Positions 51,752 to 60,368 of a stretch of DNA of 64,000 nt are shown here, piece after piece. The DNA is taken from assembly GCF_007829815.1 (NCBI RefSeq), contig NZ_VIWT01000001.1:4431001-4495000 (forward strand), read 5' to 3'. The DNA comes from Kitasatospora viridis. GTDB lineage: Bacteria > Actinomycetota > Actinomycetes > Streptomycetales > Streptomycetaceae. Position 1 is the first letter of the stretch. The number at the start of each line of letters is the position of its first letter. Position numbers and translations under genes: made by a program. Below the pieces are notes generated by a model. It did not search any database, was not told where the DNA came from, and worked only from the letters and a program-made list of their open reading frames with translations.

Positions 51752-53347
51752 TCAGCCGTAGCTGAGTCCGGCGCACGGGTCGGCGTCGGCCGCTCGGAGG
51801 TTCTGGGTGATCCCGCTCGGCACCGACCCGGTCGGGGTGGTGGCGGTCGGGCTGGGCGTCTCGGTCCCCTCGGTCCCCGTTCCGGCGCCGGGGGCGGTGG
51901 TGGCGGTGGTGGCCGTGGTGGCCGCGTAGTCGGCCCCCAGGGTGAGGGTCAGCGTCGTGACCGCCGGGTCGGCCCGCAGTTCGGCGCCGGGGTAGTAGCG
52001 GGCGAGCTGCTCGGCCGCGGCCTGCTGGCCGGCCTGGTAGCCGATCCCGGTGACGGCCCGTTGGATCCCGTCCGGGTCGACCGTCACGTTCTGGTAGCCC
52101 TTGGCCCGCAGCTCCTGCGCGGCCTGCACCGCGAGCCCGGGGGTGCGGCTGCCGTTCTGCACGGTGATCGGCACGGACAGGTCGCCGCCCGGGCTCGCGG
52201 TGGCCGGTGCCGGGGTGCCGGGGCCCTGCCGTCCGGTGTTCCGCCCGTCCAGCGTGCGGTCCTGACGGAGCATCGTCCAGAGCGTGTCGGCGTCCGGGTG
52301 GACCAGCGCGACCCGCTCCCCGGCGTACCGCCAGGGCGCGGTGACGAAGGCGAGGTCGGCCAGCCGGACCGAGCGCAGCGAGCGGATGAACGAGGCCAGC
52401 TTCATCGGGCTGCCCAGGTCCTGGTCCACCGTCAGCGACCGGGTGGCCGCGTCGGCCAGCGGCAGCAGGGTGGTCAGGTCGAAGCCCTGGTCCTGCACCT
52501 TCTGGGCCAGCGCGGCCAGGAAGGCCTGCTGGCGGCGCATCCGGCCGATGTCCGAGCCGTCCCCGATCCCGTGCCGGGCCCGGACGAAGTCGAGCGCGGA
52601 CTGCCCGCTGACGGTCTGCAGGCCCTTCTTCAGGTGGATGCCGTAGGAGTCCACCTCGTTCGGCACGCAGACCCGCACCCCGCCGACGGCCGAGGTCATC
52701 GCGGCGAAGCCCTTGAAGTCCACCACGACGGTGTGGTCGACCCGCAGCCCGGTGAGCGCCTCCACGGTGTTCTGGCTGCACGCCGGGTTGCCGTTCGGGG
52801 CGGCGCCCAGGGAGAAGGCCGAATTGAACATCTGGTCGTGCTGCGGCTCGGTCCACCGGCCGCTGGGCAGCAGGCAGGGCGGGATGTCCACCAGCGAGTC
52901 GCGCGGGATCGAGACCGCGACGGCGTGCCGGTGGTCGGCGTAGACGTGCAGCAGGATCGCGGTGTCCGAGTTGCCCACCCCGATGTCCCCGCCGGCCAGC
53001 TGGTCGTTGCCGTTGGCCCGGCTGTCCGAGCCGAGCAGCAGCACGTTGACCGGGGTGTTGCCGGACGGGTCGGCCGGCCCCACCGGCGGCCGGGTGCCGG
53101 CCACGCCGGCGCTGGAGAAGATCGACAGGTTGCCGTCCAGCCGCTCGTAGAACCAGAAGCCCGCTCCGGCGGTGGCCAGCACCAGGGCAGCCGCCGTCAC
53201 CCCGGCGGTCTTCGCCAATCGGCGGCGCCGTGGGTGGGCTGAGGGCGCGTCAGGCCCTACGCTGGTGTTCTCCGCGTTCTCCTCCGCCTTCTCCTGCGCC
53301 TTCCGCCGCTCGTGCTGCTTCCCGGGGCGGGCCTCGGGGTCGGTCAT
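51752..53347 (-). CDS. LytR-CpsA-Psr (LCP) family protein with C-terminal LytR_C domain
   Basis: 531 residues. A charged cytoplasmic head (~1-45) and one membrane helix (VTAAALVLATAGAGFWFY) precede the LCP catalytic domain: NVLLLGSDSRANG, DTAILLHVYADHRHAVAVSIPRDSLVDIP, VDFKGFAAMTSAVGGVRV and SALDFVRARHGIGDGSDIGRMRRQQAFL, with the Arg/Asp residues that bind polyprenyl phosphate. A LytR_C domain follows (~410-490), then a Thr-rich tail. LCP enzymes attach teichoic acid-like glycopolymers to peptidoglycan. It fits the surrounding wall-gene cluster. Confidence 0.95.
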   Translation of the reverse strand: MTDPEARPGKQHERRKAQEKAEENAENTSVGPDAPSAHPRRRRLAKTAGVTAAALVLATAGAGFWFYERLDGNLSIFSSAGVAGTRPPVGPADPSGNTPVNVLLLGSDSRANGNDQLAGGDIGVGNSDTAILLHVYADHRHAVAVSIPRDSLVDIPPCLLPSGRWTEPQHDQMFNSAFSLGAAPNGNPACSQNTVEALTGLRVDHTVVVDFKGFAAMTSAVGGVRVCVPNEVDSYGIHLKKGLQTVSGQSALDFVRARHGIGDGSDIGRMRRQQAFLAALAQKVQDQGFDLTTLLPLADAATRSLTVDQDLGSPMKLASFIRSLRSVRLADLAFVTAPWRYAGERVALVHPDADTLWTMLRQDRTLDGRNTGRQGPGTPAPATASPGGDLSVPITVQNGSRTPGLAVQAAQELRAKGYQNVTVDPDGIQRAVTGIGYQAGQQAAAEQLARYYPGAELRADPAVTTLTLTLGADYAATTATTATTAPGAGTGTEGTETPSPTATTPTGSVPSGITQNLRAADADPCAGLSYG

Positions 53348-53475
53348 GGGGTCGTCTCCGTGCGGTTGCCGGCTCAGCGGCGACCCGGTGGCTCCTGGGG
53401 CCGATCAGGAGGACACAGCGAACCGCCGATCTGGTTGCACACTTGCGCAATTTAGCAAGCATTGGGCACGCCGCA

Positions 53476-53501
53476 CAGCCCCGACAACGGCATCGGGGCT
53501 G
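53476..53501 (-). terminator. Terminator after the ftsW-like gene
   Basis: A 9-bp perfect stem (53476-53484 with 53493-53501) and an 8-nt loop lie 29 nt past the leftward FtsW-like stop and ahead of the LCP promoter region. That region (53360-53470) contains the 8-bp palindrome TTGCGCAA. Confidence 0.8.
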
Positions 53502-53529
53502 GATACGGCTATTCGGCGCAGGAAATCAG

Positions 53530-55248
53530 TCAGAACGTGGGGGCGTCCGGCACGGTCCCGGTTGACGGTCCGTCAGCGGGCCCGAAGCCCTGCCGCGGCG
53601 CCGGCTCGGCGTCCGGCGCCGGGTAGCCGCCCGCGGTGGGGTAGCCGGTCTCGGCGCCGGGGCGCGGGCCGCCGTGCAGGGTCGCCCGGCCGTGCACGGT
53701 CGGCGAGCCGTACGGCGGCGGGTTGCCCGCCCCGGCCGGCGGGGTGGCCCGCAGGTACATGGTGTCGGTGTCCCGCCGCTCGTGCGCCGACTCCGGCTCG
53801 CCGGCCGCCTGGGCCGGCACCGCGGCCGGCTTGGGCGGGGCGATGGTCCCGTTGGACTCGAACTCCGGCTCCAGCTCGTTGCGCCCGGCGGCGTCGCTGA
53901 GCTTCAGCATCAGCCCGGTGAGCAGCCAGTTGGCCAGCGTCGAGGAACCACCGGCGGCGAGGAACGGCAGCGCCTTGCCGGTCAGCGGCATCAGGCCGCT
54001 GACCCCGCCGACCACCACGAAGACCTGCAGCGCCACCGCGCTGGCCAGGCCGGTCGCGAGCAGCTTGCCGAACGGGTCGGAGAGCGCGACCGCGGTCTTC
54101 AGCCCGCGCTGCACGAAGAGCCCGTAGACCAGCAGCACGGCGGTGACGCCGGCCAGGCCGAGCTCCTCGCCGACGGTGGTGAAGATGAAGTCGCTGCGGC
54201 CGGCGAAGCCGATCAGCCAGGGCCGGCCGAGGCCCAGGCCGGTGCCGGTGAGGTGGCCGGTGCCGAAGCTGAACAGCGCCTCGGCGGGCTGGTTGGAGAT
54301 CAGCGCCGGGTTGTGGTGCTGCTTGTAGATGTCCAGCGGGTGCAGCCAGGCCTCGACCCGGCCGTGCACGTGCGGCTCCAGGGTGCCGACCACGGCGGCG
54401 CCGCCGACCGCCATGATCATGCCGAGGACGGTCCAACTGGTCCGCTCGGTCGCCACGTAGAGCATCACGATGAAGACGCCGAAGAAGATCAGCGAGGTGC
54501 CCAGGTCGCGCTCGAAGATCAGCACCAGCAGGCTGATCACCCAGATCGCCAGCACCGGGCCGGCGTTGCGCCCGCGCGGCAGGCTCAGGCCCAGCACCTT
54601 GCGGCCGACCAGGGCCAGCGCGTCCCGGCTCATCATCAGGTAGCCGGCGAAGAAGATGCAGATCGCCAGCTTCACGAACTCGTCCGGCTCCACCTGCGGC
54701 AGGCCGGGCAGCTTGATCCAGCGCTTGGCGCCGAAGCTGTCGCTGGAGAAGAAGGCCGGCGCGGCCAGCAGCACCAGCGCGCCGACCATCACGATGTAGA
54801 CGTAGCGCTGGAAGAACCGGTGGTGCTTGACGAAGACGATCATCGCCATCGCGGCCGCCACCGAGATGAAGAGGAACTGCACCTGGGACGGGGCGGTCGG
54901 GTACTTCTGGTAGGTGCCGGCGAAGGCGATCTTGTAGGACTCGTCCAGCCGGTTCAGCAGCACCAGGCCGAGCCCGTTCAGCAGCACCGCGCAGGGCAGG
55001 ATCAACGGGTCGGCGTAGGGCGCGAACCGACGCATCACCAGGTGCGCGCCGAGCACCAGGGCGGTGAACGAGACGCCGTAGACCATCAGTCCGGGCGGCA
55101 TCTTGTCGTTCATCGCCAGGTCGGCGTCGATGTAGGCGAACAGGCAGACCGCCAGCGCGAAGAGCAGCATCGCCAGCTCCACGTTGCGCCGCCGCTGGGC
55201 ACCGCGACGCCCTTCCGACCGTTGGTCGGCCCGCTGGCTGCCTATCAC
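53530..55248 (-). CDS. FtsW/RodA/SpoVE-family peptidoglycan glycosyltransferase
   Basis: 572 residues from GTG 55248, chosen for the GGGGAG site 5 nt upstream. About 12 membrane segments are seen. SEDS signatures include KRWIKLPGLPQVEPDEFVKLAICIFFAGYL, RDLGTSLIFFGVFIVMLYVATER, HPLDIYKQHHNPALISNQPAEALFSFGTG and FIFTTVGEELGLAGVTAVLLVYGLFVQRG. The ~125-residue Pro/Gly-rich cytoplasmic tail is long for the family. It polymerises lipid II, probably as an extra SEDS protein beside the housekeeping ones. No cognate class B PBP gene is adjacent. Confidence 0.95.
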   Translation of the reverse strand: MIGSQRADQRSEGRRGAQRRRNVELAMLLFALAVCLFAYIDADLAMNDKMPPGLMVYGVSFTALVLGAHLVMRRFAPYADPLILPCAVLLNGLGLVLLNRLDESYKIAFAGTYQKYPTAPSQVQFLFISVAAAMAMIVFVKHHRFFQRYVYIVMVGALVLLAAPAFFSSDSFGAKRWIKLPGLPQVEPDEFVKLAICIFFAGYLMMSRDALALVGRKVLGLSLPRGRNAGPVLAIWVISLLVLIFERDLGTSLIFFGVFIVMLYVATERTSWTVLGMIMAVGGAAVVGTLEPHVHGRVEAWLHPLDIYKQHHNPALISNQPAEALFSFGTGHLTGTGLGLGRPWLIGFAGRSDFIFTTVGEELGLAGVTAVLLVYGLFVQRGLKTAVALSDPFGKLLATGLASAVALQVFVVVGGVSGLMPLTGKALPFLAAGGSSTLANWLLTGLMLKLSDAAGRNELEPEFESNGTIAPPKPAAVPAQAAGEPESAHERRDTDTMYLRATPPAGAGNPPPYGSPTVHGRATLHGGPRPGAETGYPTAGGYPAPDAEPAPRQGFGPADGPSTGTVPDAPTF

Positions 55249-55412
55249 ACGAACTCCCCACCGCACGGCACACTGGACCGGCGAATTCTCGCACGCCGGA
55301 CCTCCGCGACCGACCAGCGGCCCGCGCCGCCGGGGCGTGCGCCCGGCCCTTCGCGCCGGGGGGCGGCGCGGCTAGACTGAGCCGCCGGCCGACCAGGAGA
55401 GGGGCAGTACGG

Positions 55413-55772
55413 ATGACGGGCTGGAACAGGCTCGAAGACCCCTCGCCGCAGCTGCTGCAGCAGGCCGCCGCCTCCTTCGGGCTGCTCGCCTCCACCATGC
55501 GGCTGCACATCGTCTGGGTGCTCAGCCAGGGCGAGGCCGACGTCGGCACGCTCGCCGACCGGGTCGGCGGCACCCTGCAGGCGGTCAGCCAGCACCTGGC
55601 CAAGCTCAAGCTGGCCGGCATCGTCTCCAACCGCCGCGAGGGCCGCCGCCAGGTCTACGAGGTCGAGGACCCGCAGGTCGCCACCCTGGTCCGACTGATG
55701 ATCGAGAAGCTGGACGCCGCCGAGCCCACGGCGTTCGGCGAGGTCCGCCGACTCCGGGGCAGCGGTGTCTGA
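55413..55772 (+). CDS. ArsR-family regulator without obvious metal ligands
   Basis: 119 residues. The winged helix is QAAASFGLLASTMRLHIVWVLSQGEADVGTLADRVGGTLQAVSQHLAKLKLAGIVSNRREGRRQVYEV. There is no cysteine at all and only two histidines, so the alpha-3 CxC and alpha-5 His/Asp metal sites of SmtB/ArsR are not present in recognisable form. The stop overlaps the ATPase start by 8 nt, which shows an operon. It probably regulates the ATPase, but by which signal is unclear. Confidence 0.9.
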   Translation: MTGWNRLEDPSPQLLQQAAASFGLLASTMRLHIVWVLSQGEADVGTLADRVGGTLQAVSQHLAKLKLAGIVSNRREGRRQVYEVEDPQVATLVRLMIEKLDAAEPTAFGEVRRLRGSGV

Positions 55773-58380
55773 CGGCGGGGCGCGCCTGCTCCCGCTGCCC
55801 GGCTCCCGGGCGGGGCGCGGCGCGTCCGGCCCGGTCGCCGCCCTGGGCAGCCCGGCCCGGCTCAGCCGGCTCCAGGTGCTGCGCGCGCTCGACAGCACCC
55901 CGCGCGGCCTGACCGAGGCGCAGGCCGAGCAGCGGCTGGTCGACCACGGCGACAACACCGTGCTGCCGCCGCCCGAACCCGGCCGCACCCGCCGGCTGCG
56001 GACCGCGCTGGGCGACCCCTTCACCGCGCTGCTCACCGGGCTGGCCGCGGTCTGCGCGCTGATCGGCTCCTGGGGCAGCGCCGCGATACTCGCCGTACTG
56101 GTGGGCGCCGCCTGCGCGTTGCGGCTGGCCGACGAACACCGCTCGGCCGCCGCGCTGGCCGAACTGCGCGCCCTGCTGCCCAGCACCGCCACGGTGCTGC
56201 GCCGGGCCGGCACCGCCGAGCCGCTCGCCCGCGAGCTGCCGGTCGAGCAGCTGGTGCCCGGTGACGTGGTGCGGCTGGCGGCCGGCGACGCCGTCCCCGC
56301 CGACCTGCGGCTGCTGCGCGCCGAGGGGCTGACGGTGGATCAGTCCGCGCTCACCGGCGAGAGCGAGCCGACGCCCCGCTCGGCCCCCGACCTGCCGCCG
56401 TCCGGCCCCGCCGACAGCCCGTTCGACGAACCGCACCTCTGCTTCACCGGCAGCACCGTGGTCACCGGCAGCGCCACCGCGCTGGTGCTGGCCACCGGCG
56501 CCGGCACCCGGTTCGGCGCCGCCCACCGGCCGGGCGGCGCGCCCGCCCCCGGCCGCTCGGCGGTCGAGCGCGGGGTGCGCCGCGCGGTGCGGGCGCTGGT
56601 GCTCTTCATGGTCGCGGCGGTGCCGGCCACGGTGCTGGCCGACACCCTGCTGCACGGCTGGAGCCGCGGGCTGCTGCCGTTCGCGGTGGCCGCCGCGGTC
56701 GGGCTGACCCCCGAGCTGCTGCCGGTGGTGGTCAGCTCGGTGCTGGCCGGCGGCAGCGCCGGGCTGCGCCGGCGCGGGGTGCTGGTCCGCCGGCTGCCGG
56801 TGATCGGCGAGCTGGGCGCGCTCGACGTGCTCTGCCTGGACAAGACCGGCACCCTGACCAGCGGTGAGACCGAGGTGCTGGGCGGTCTGGACCCGGCCGG
56901 TGAGCCGGACCCGGAGCCGCTGCGGTGGGCCGCCCTGGTGGCCGAGGCCGCGCTGCTGGTCGCCGAGCCGGGGCTGGCCGACCCGCTGGACGAGGCGCTG
57001 CTGGTGGCCGCCGACACCGCCGGACTGCTGGACGGCACCGAGCCGCCCGGCGCCGGCGAGGTGCTGCCCTTCGACCCGGTGCGGCGCACCGGCGGCGCCG
57101 TCTTCGCGGACGGGCCGCTGCGTCGCCGACTGGTGGTCAAGGGCGCGCCGGAGGAGGTGCTGGCGCGCTGCGCGGCACCGGACGACGCCCTGGCGCTGGT
57201 GGCCGAGCGGGCCGGGCGGGGACTGCGGCTGCTCGCGGTGGCCGAGGGCCCGGACGAGGCTGGGCTGCGGCTGCTCGGCTTCGTGGTGCTGCGCGACCGG
57301 CCGGTGGACGGCGCCGACCTGGCGCTGGCCGAACTGGCCGCGGCCGGCACCGCGCTCACCGTGCTGACGGGGGATCACCCGGCCACCGCGCTGCGGCTGT
57401 GCGAGCTGCTCGGGCTGGCCACCGACCGGGTGGTGCTCGGCGGCGAGCTGGCCGGGCTGACCGAGCAGGAGCTGGCGGCGGCGGCCGGCGGCGGGGCGGT
57501 CTTCGCCCGCTGCGACCCGGAGCAGAAGGCCGCCGTGGTGCGGGCGCTGCGCCGGGCCGGGCACACCGTCGGGTTCCTCGGCGACGGGGTCAACGACGTG
57601 CCCGCGCTGCGGGCGGCGGACGTCGGCTTCGCCACCCCGGGCGCGGTCGGCGCGGCCCGGGCCTGGGCGGACGTGCAGCTGGGCGGCGCGGGGCCGGGGC
57701 AGCTCGGGCCGAGCCTGGCGGCGGGCCGCGAGGCGGTCGCCCGGGTCGCCGCCTACCTGCGGATCGCGCTCTCCTGCAACCTGGGCAACGCGCTGTCGAT
57801 GCTGGCCGGCGGGGTGCTGCTGCCGTTCCTGCCGATGCTGCCGGCCCAGGTGCTGCTGCAGAACATCTTCTTCGACGCGGCGCAGCTCTCGTTCGCCGTC
57901 TCGGGCCCGCCGATGCTGGACGGGCGCGGCACCGGGCCGGTGCGGCTGCGCTGGGGTGCGCTGGCCGCCTTCTCGGTGGTGTTCGGGCTGCTGAACTCGC
58001 TCTCCGACATCGCGCTGTTCGTGGCGATGCGGTGGGTCACCGACGGGTTCGCCGGGCGGTCGGCGGAGGGCATGTTCCACACCGCCTGGTTCGCCGAGAA
58101 CCTGGTCACCCAGGCGCTGGCGCTGCCGGTGCTGTACGGGCTGGCCAGCGTGCGGCGGCGGCCGCCGCGCCCGGTCTGGGTGGCGGCGCTGGCGCTGGCG
58201 CTGGTGGGCGTGCTGCTGCCGTTGCTGCCGCTGGGCGGGCTGCTCGGCTTCGAGGGGCTGCCGGCCGTGGCCTACGGGCCGCTGGCGCTGGTGGTGCTGT
58301 TCTACCTGGCGATGCTGCTGGCCGCGCGCGGGCTCTGGCGGCGGTTGGCGGCGCGGGACCGGCGGCGTCGCCGGGGCTGA
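55765..58380 (+). CDS. P-type ATPase, probably P3B Mg2+-importing (MgtA-like)
   Basis: 871 residues with a GTG start. The N-terminal cation-ATPase domain has LVPGDVVRLAAGDAVPADLRLL and TGES (197-200). The phosphorylation motif DKTGTLT has Asp at about 359, and nucleotide-binding KGAPEEVL and hinge GDGVNDVP (about 606-613) are clear. Helix 4 reads GLTPELLPVVVSSVLAGG and helix 5 LSCNLGNALSMLAGG, as in MgtA/MgtB and unlike the CPx type of heavy-metal pumps. The substrate is most likely Mg2+, but other divalent ions are not excluded. It overlaps the ArsR-type regulator gene. Confidence 0.92.
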   Translation: MSDGGARLLPLPGSRAGRGASGPVAALGSPARLSRLQVLRALDSTPRGLTEAQAEQRLVDHGDNTVLPPPEPGRTRRLRTALGDPFTALLTGLAAVCALIGSWGSAAILAVLVGAACALRLADEHRSAAALAELRALLPSTATVLRRAGTAEPLARELPVEQLVPGDVVRLAAGDAVPADLRLLRAEGLTVDQSALTGESEPTPRSAPDLPPSGPADSPFDEPHLCFTGSTVVTGSATALVLATGAGTRFGAAHRPGGAPAPGRSAVERGVRRAVRALVLFMVAAVPATVLADTLLHGWSRGLLPFAVAAAVGLTPELLPVVVSSVLAGGSAGLRRRGVLVRRLPVIGELGALDVLCLDKTGTLTSGETEVLGGLDPAGEPDPEPLRWAALVAEAALLVAEPGLADPLDEALLVAADTAGLLDGTEPPGAGEVLPFDPVRRTGGAVFADGPLRRRLVVKGAPEEVLARCAAPDDALALVAERAGRGLRLLAVAEGPDEAGLRLLGFVVLRDRPVDGADLALAELAAAGTALTVLTGDHPATALRLCELLGLATDRVVLGGELAGLTEQELAAAAGGGAVFARCDPEQKAAVVRALRRAGHTVGFLGDGVNDVPALRAADVGFATPGAVGAARAWADVQLGGAGPGQLGPSLAAGREAVARVAAYLRIALSCNLGNALSMLAGGVLLPFLPMLPAQVLLQNIFFDAAQLSFAVSGPPMLDGRGTGPVRLRWGALAAFSVVFGLLNSLSDIALFVAMRWVTDGFAGRSAEGMFHTAWFAENLVTQALALPVLYGLASVRRRPPRPVWVAALALALVGVLLPLLPLGGLLGFEGLPAVAYGPLALVVLFYLAMLLAARGLWRRLAARDRRRRRG

Positions 58381-58412
58381 GCCCGGGCGGGGGGACCTCA
58401 GGCCTGGGCGTC

Positions 58413-58865
58413 CTAGGCCTGGGCGTGCTGGAGCATCCGGCGCAGCAGGTCGCGCAGGGTCTCGCGCTCCGCGGGGTCCAGCGCGGCGAGCGGCTCGCGG
58501 GCGAAGTTGAGCGACTCGCGCAGCTCGGCGGTGGCGGCCTGGCCGGCCTCGGTGGCGGCGACCAGCTTGACCCGGCGGTCCTGCGGGTCGGCCTCCCGGG
58601 TGACGAAGCCGCGGCCCTCCAGCCGGTCGACTATGCCGGTGATGTTGGAGGGCTCGCAGCTGAGCGTCTGGGCGATCTGCCGCATCGGCAGCGGCCCGCG
58701 GCGCAGCAGCGCGAGCACCTTGGCCTGGGCGCCGGTGAGCGAGCGGGCGGCGGCGGCCTCCTCGTACTCGCGGTGGAAGATGGCCACCAGACCGGCCATC
58801 AGATCGACCACGTCCCGGGTGAGCTGGTCGTCCGGAGCGGTCTGCGGGGCGGGCTGGGTCTCCAT
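58413..58865 (-). CDS. MarR-family transcriptional regulator
   Basis: 150 residues. The winged helix covers AAAARSLTGAQAKVLALLRRGPLPMRQIAQTLSCEPSNITGIVDRLEGRGFVTREADPQDRRVKLVAATEAG, with the conserved DxRxxxL/V wing. It is divergent from an NADP-dependent oxidoreductase gene, with duplicated motifs between them, so it is the likely repressor of that gene and itself. The ligand is perhaps a phenolic or electrophilic compound. A 12-bp direct repeat (AGGCCTGGGCGT) covers the end of this gene. Confidence 0.94.
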   Translation of the reverse strand: METQPAPQTAPDDQLTRDVVDLMAGLVAIFHREYEEAAAARSLTGAQAKVLALLRRGPLPMRQIAQTLSCEPSNITGIVDRLEGRGFVTREADPQDRRVKLVAATEAGQAATAELRESLNFAREPLAALDPAERETLRDLLRRMLQHAQA

Positions 58866-58898
58866 GCCCGCCAGGGTACCTGAACATTTGACATGCTG

Positions 58899-58944
58899 AA
58901 CCTTTCAGGTCCAGTGTTTGGTTCACCTGGTCAACCTTTCAGGT
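58899..58944. promoter_or_regulatory. Duplicated AACCTTTCAGGT operator in the MarR/oxidoreductase gap
   Basis: AACCTTTCAGGT occurs exactly at 58899-58910 and 58933-58944. Each has an internal ACCT-TTC-AGGT dyad. Their start-to-start spacing is 34 nt, about three helical turns. They lie between the divergent starts at 58865 and 58973, the usual place for MarR sites. Confidence 0.65.
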
Positions 58945-58972
58945 GACCCCGCCCACGCTGAAGGAGCACCCC

Positions 58973-59995
58973 ATGGCCGAGCAGCCGCTGCCCGCCACCG
59001 CCCGCGAGTGGCACCTCAAGGCCCGACCCAACGGCTGGCCGGTCGCCTCCGACGCCGAGCTGGTCGAGGCGCCGGTCCGGGCCCCGGAGCCGGGCGAGCT
59101 GGTGGTCCGCAACGCCTACCTGTCGGTGGACCCCTACATGCGCGGCCGGATGAACGACGTGAAGTCCTACGTCCCGCCGTTCCAGCTGGACCGGCCGATG
59201 GACGGCGGCGCGGTCGGCTACGTGGTCGCCTCCGCGGCCGAGGGCTTCGAGGTCGGCGACGCGGTGCTGCACGGCCAGGGCTGGCGCGAGTACGCCACGC
59301 TGCGGGCGGCGCACGCGGTCAAGGTGGACGGCGCCAAGGTGCCGCTCTCCTACTACCTCGGCGTGCTCGGCATGCCCGGCCTGACCGCCTACGCCGGCCT
59401 GCTCGCGGTCGGCGCGCTGCAGCCGGGCGAGACGGTCTTCGTCTCCGGCGCGGCCGGCGCGGTCGGCTCGCTGGTCGGCCAGATCGCCAAGCTGAAGGGC
59501 GCCGGCCGGGTGGTCGGCTCGGCCGGCTCGGCGGCCAAGGTGGCCACCCTGCTGGACGAGTACGGCTTCGACGCGGCCTTCAACTACAAGGACGCGCCGG
59601 TTGCCGAGCAGCTGGCCGCCGCCGCGCCGGAGGGCATCGACGTCTACTTCGACAACGTCGGCGGCGACCACCTGGAGGCCGCGATCGGCGCGCTCAAGGT
59701 GCGCGGCCGGGCGGTGCTCTGCGGCGCCATCGCGCAGTACAACGAGACCGGCGCGCCGGTCGGCCCGCGCAACCTGGCGCTGGCCATCGGCAAGCGGCTG
59801 CGGCTTGAGGGCATGCTGGTCAACGACCACCAGGGGCTGCAGGCGGAGTTCACCGAAGAGGTGGCCGGCTGGCTGGCGGACGGCCGGCTGGGCTACCGGG
59901 AGACCGTGGTGGAGGGCGTGGAGCACACCATGGACGCCTTCGTCGGCCTGCTGCGCGGCGAGAACACCGGCAAGATGGTGGTCAAGCTGGCCTGA
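58973..59995 (+). CDS. NADP-dependent medium-chain oxidoreductase (zinc-free MDR)
   Basis: 340 residues from ATG 58973, 6 nt after AAGGAG. The start (REWHLKARPNGWPVASDAELVE) and LSVDPYMRGRMND are typical of the 2-alkenal/curcumin/prostaglandin reductase group. The NADP site is VFVSGAAGAVGSLVGQIAKLKGAGRVVGSAGS, and IDVYFDNVGGDHLEAAIGAL follows. It reduces activated C=C bonds, consistent with detoxification under MarR control. No structural zinc cysteines are seen. Confidence 0.94.
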   Translation: MAEQPLPATAREWHLKARPNGWPVASDAELVEAPVRAPEPGELVVRNAYLSVDPYMRGRMNDVKSYVPPFQLDRPMDGGAVGYVVASAAEGFEVGDAVLHGQGWREYATLRAAHAVKVDGAKVPLSYYLGVLGMPGLTAYAGLLAVGALQPGETVFVSGAAGAVGSLVGQIAKLKGAGRVVGSAGSAAKVATLLDEYGFDAAFNYKDAPVAEQLAAAAPEGIDVYFDNVGGDHLEAAIGALKVRGRAVLCGAIAQYNETGAPVGPRNLALAIGKRLRLEGMLVNDHQGLQAEFTEEVAGWLADGRLGYRETVVEGVEHTMDAFVGLLRGENTGKMVVKLA

Positions 59996-60009
59996 CCGTC
60001 CGTCAGCGG

Positions 60010-60048
60010 GCGCGCCCCGGCGGAGGATCGTCCTGCGTCGGGGCGCGC
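60010..60048 (+). terminator. Terminator after the oxidoreductase gene
   Basis: A 10-bp perfect stem (60010-60019 with 60039-60048) holds an inner AGGA/TCCT stem. It lies 14 nt past the stop. Confidence 0.82.
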
Positions 60049-60368
60049 GGCGTTGTCGCGCGCGACCCCTGATGGGCCGTCACCTCTGCATCCGAGCAAT
60101 CGTCAGACCCCGTCCGGCGCACCGCGATAGCGTGACCGCACCGCCCGATGGGGCCGTTCGGGGGAGAGATCCCGATCAGGGGTAGACCTCACCGGCGAAC
60201 TGACTAACATGGGGTGAAGCCTGTCCGATTTGCTCAAGTTAGTCACTTAATGTCGATTAACCTGAACAGAAACCGGGCAGGGATCGAGCCAAGTGGCGCC
60301 CAGGACCGACGGCCACCGGCACGAGGCAGCTGGGGAAGGCGACCCTCGTCCACAGCCTGGAGGTCCCG
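60049..60368. other. Non-coding region upstream of the DUF3145 gene
   Basis: About 320 nt with no supportable gene. The part from 60190 to 60280 is AT-richer than its surroundings and probably contains the promoter. It has short GGGGTGAAG-type segments but no fold I can assign to a known riboswitch. Confidence 0.4.

Noticed and set aside
55606..58926. 1106-codon open frame antisense to the P-type ATPase
   Set aside because: A shadow frame: the composition is Gln/Arg/Gly/Pro rich with no domain, and the sense frame is an unambiguous ATPase.
60150..60368. Riboswitch (c-di-AMP/ydaO-like) before the DUF3145 gene
   Set aside because: Only a GGGGTGAAG-like fragment is present; the conserved paired elements of the ydaO class could not be matched.
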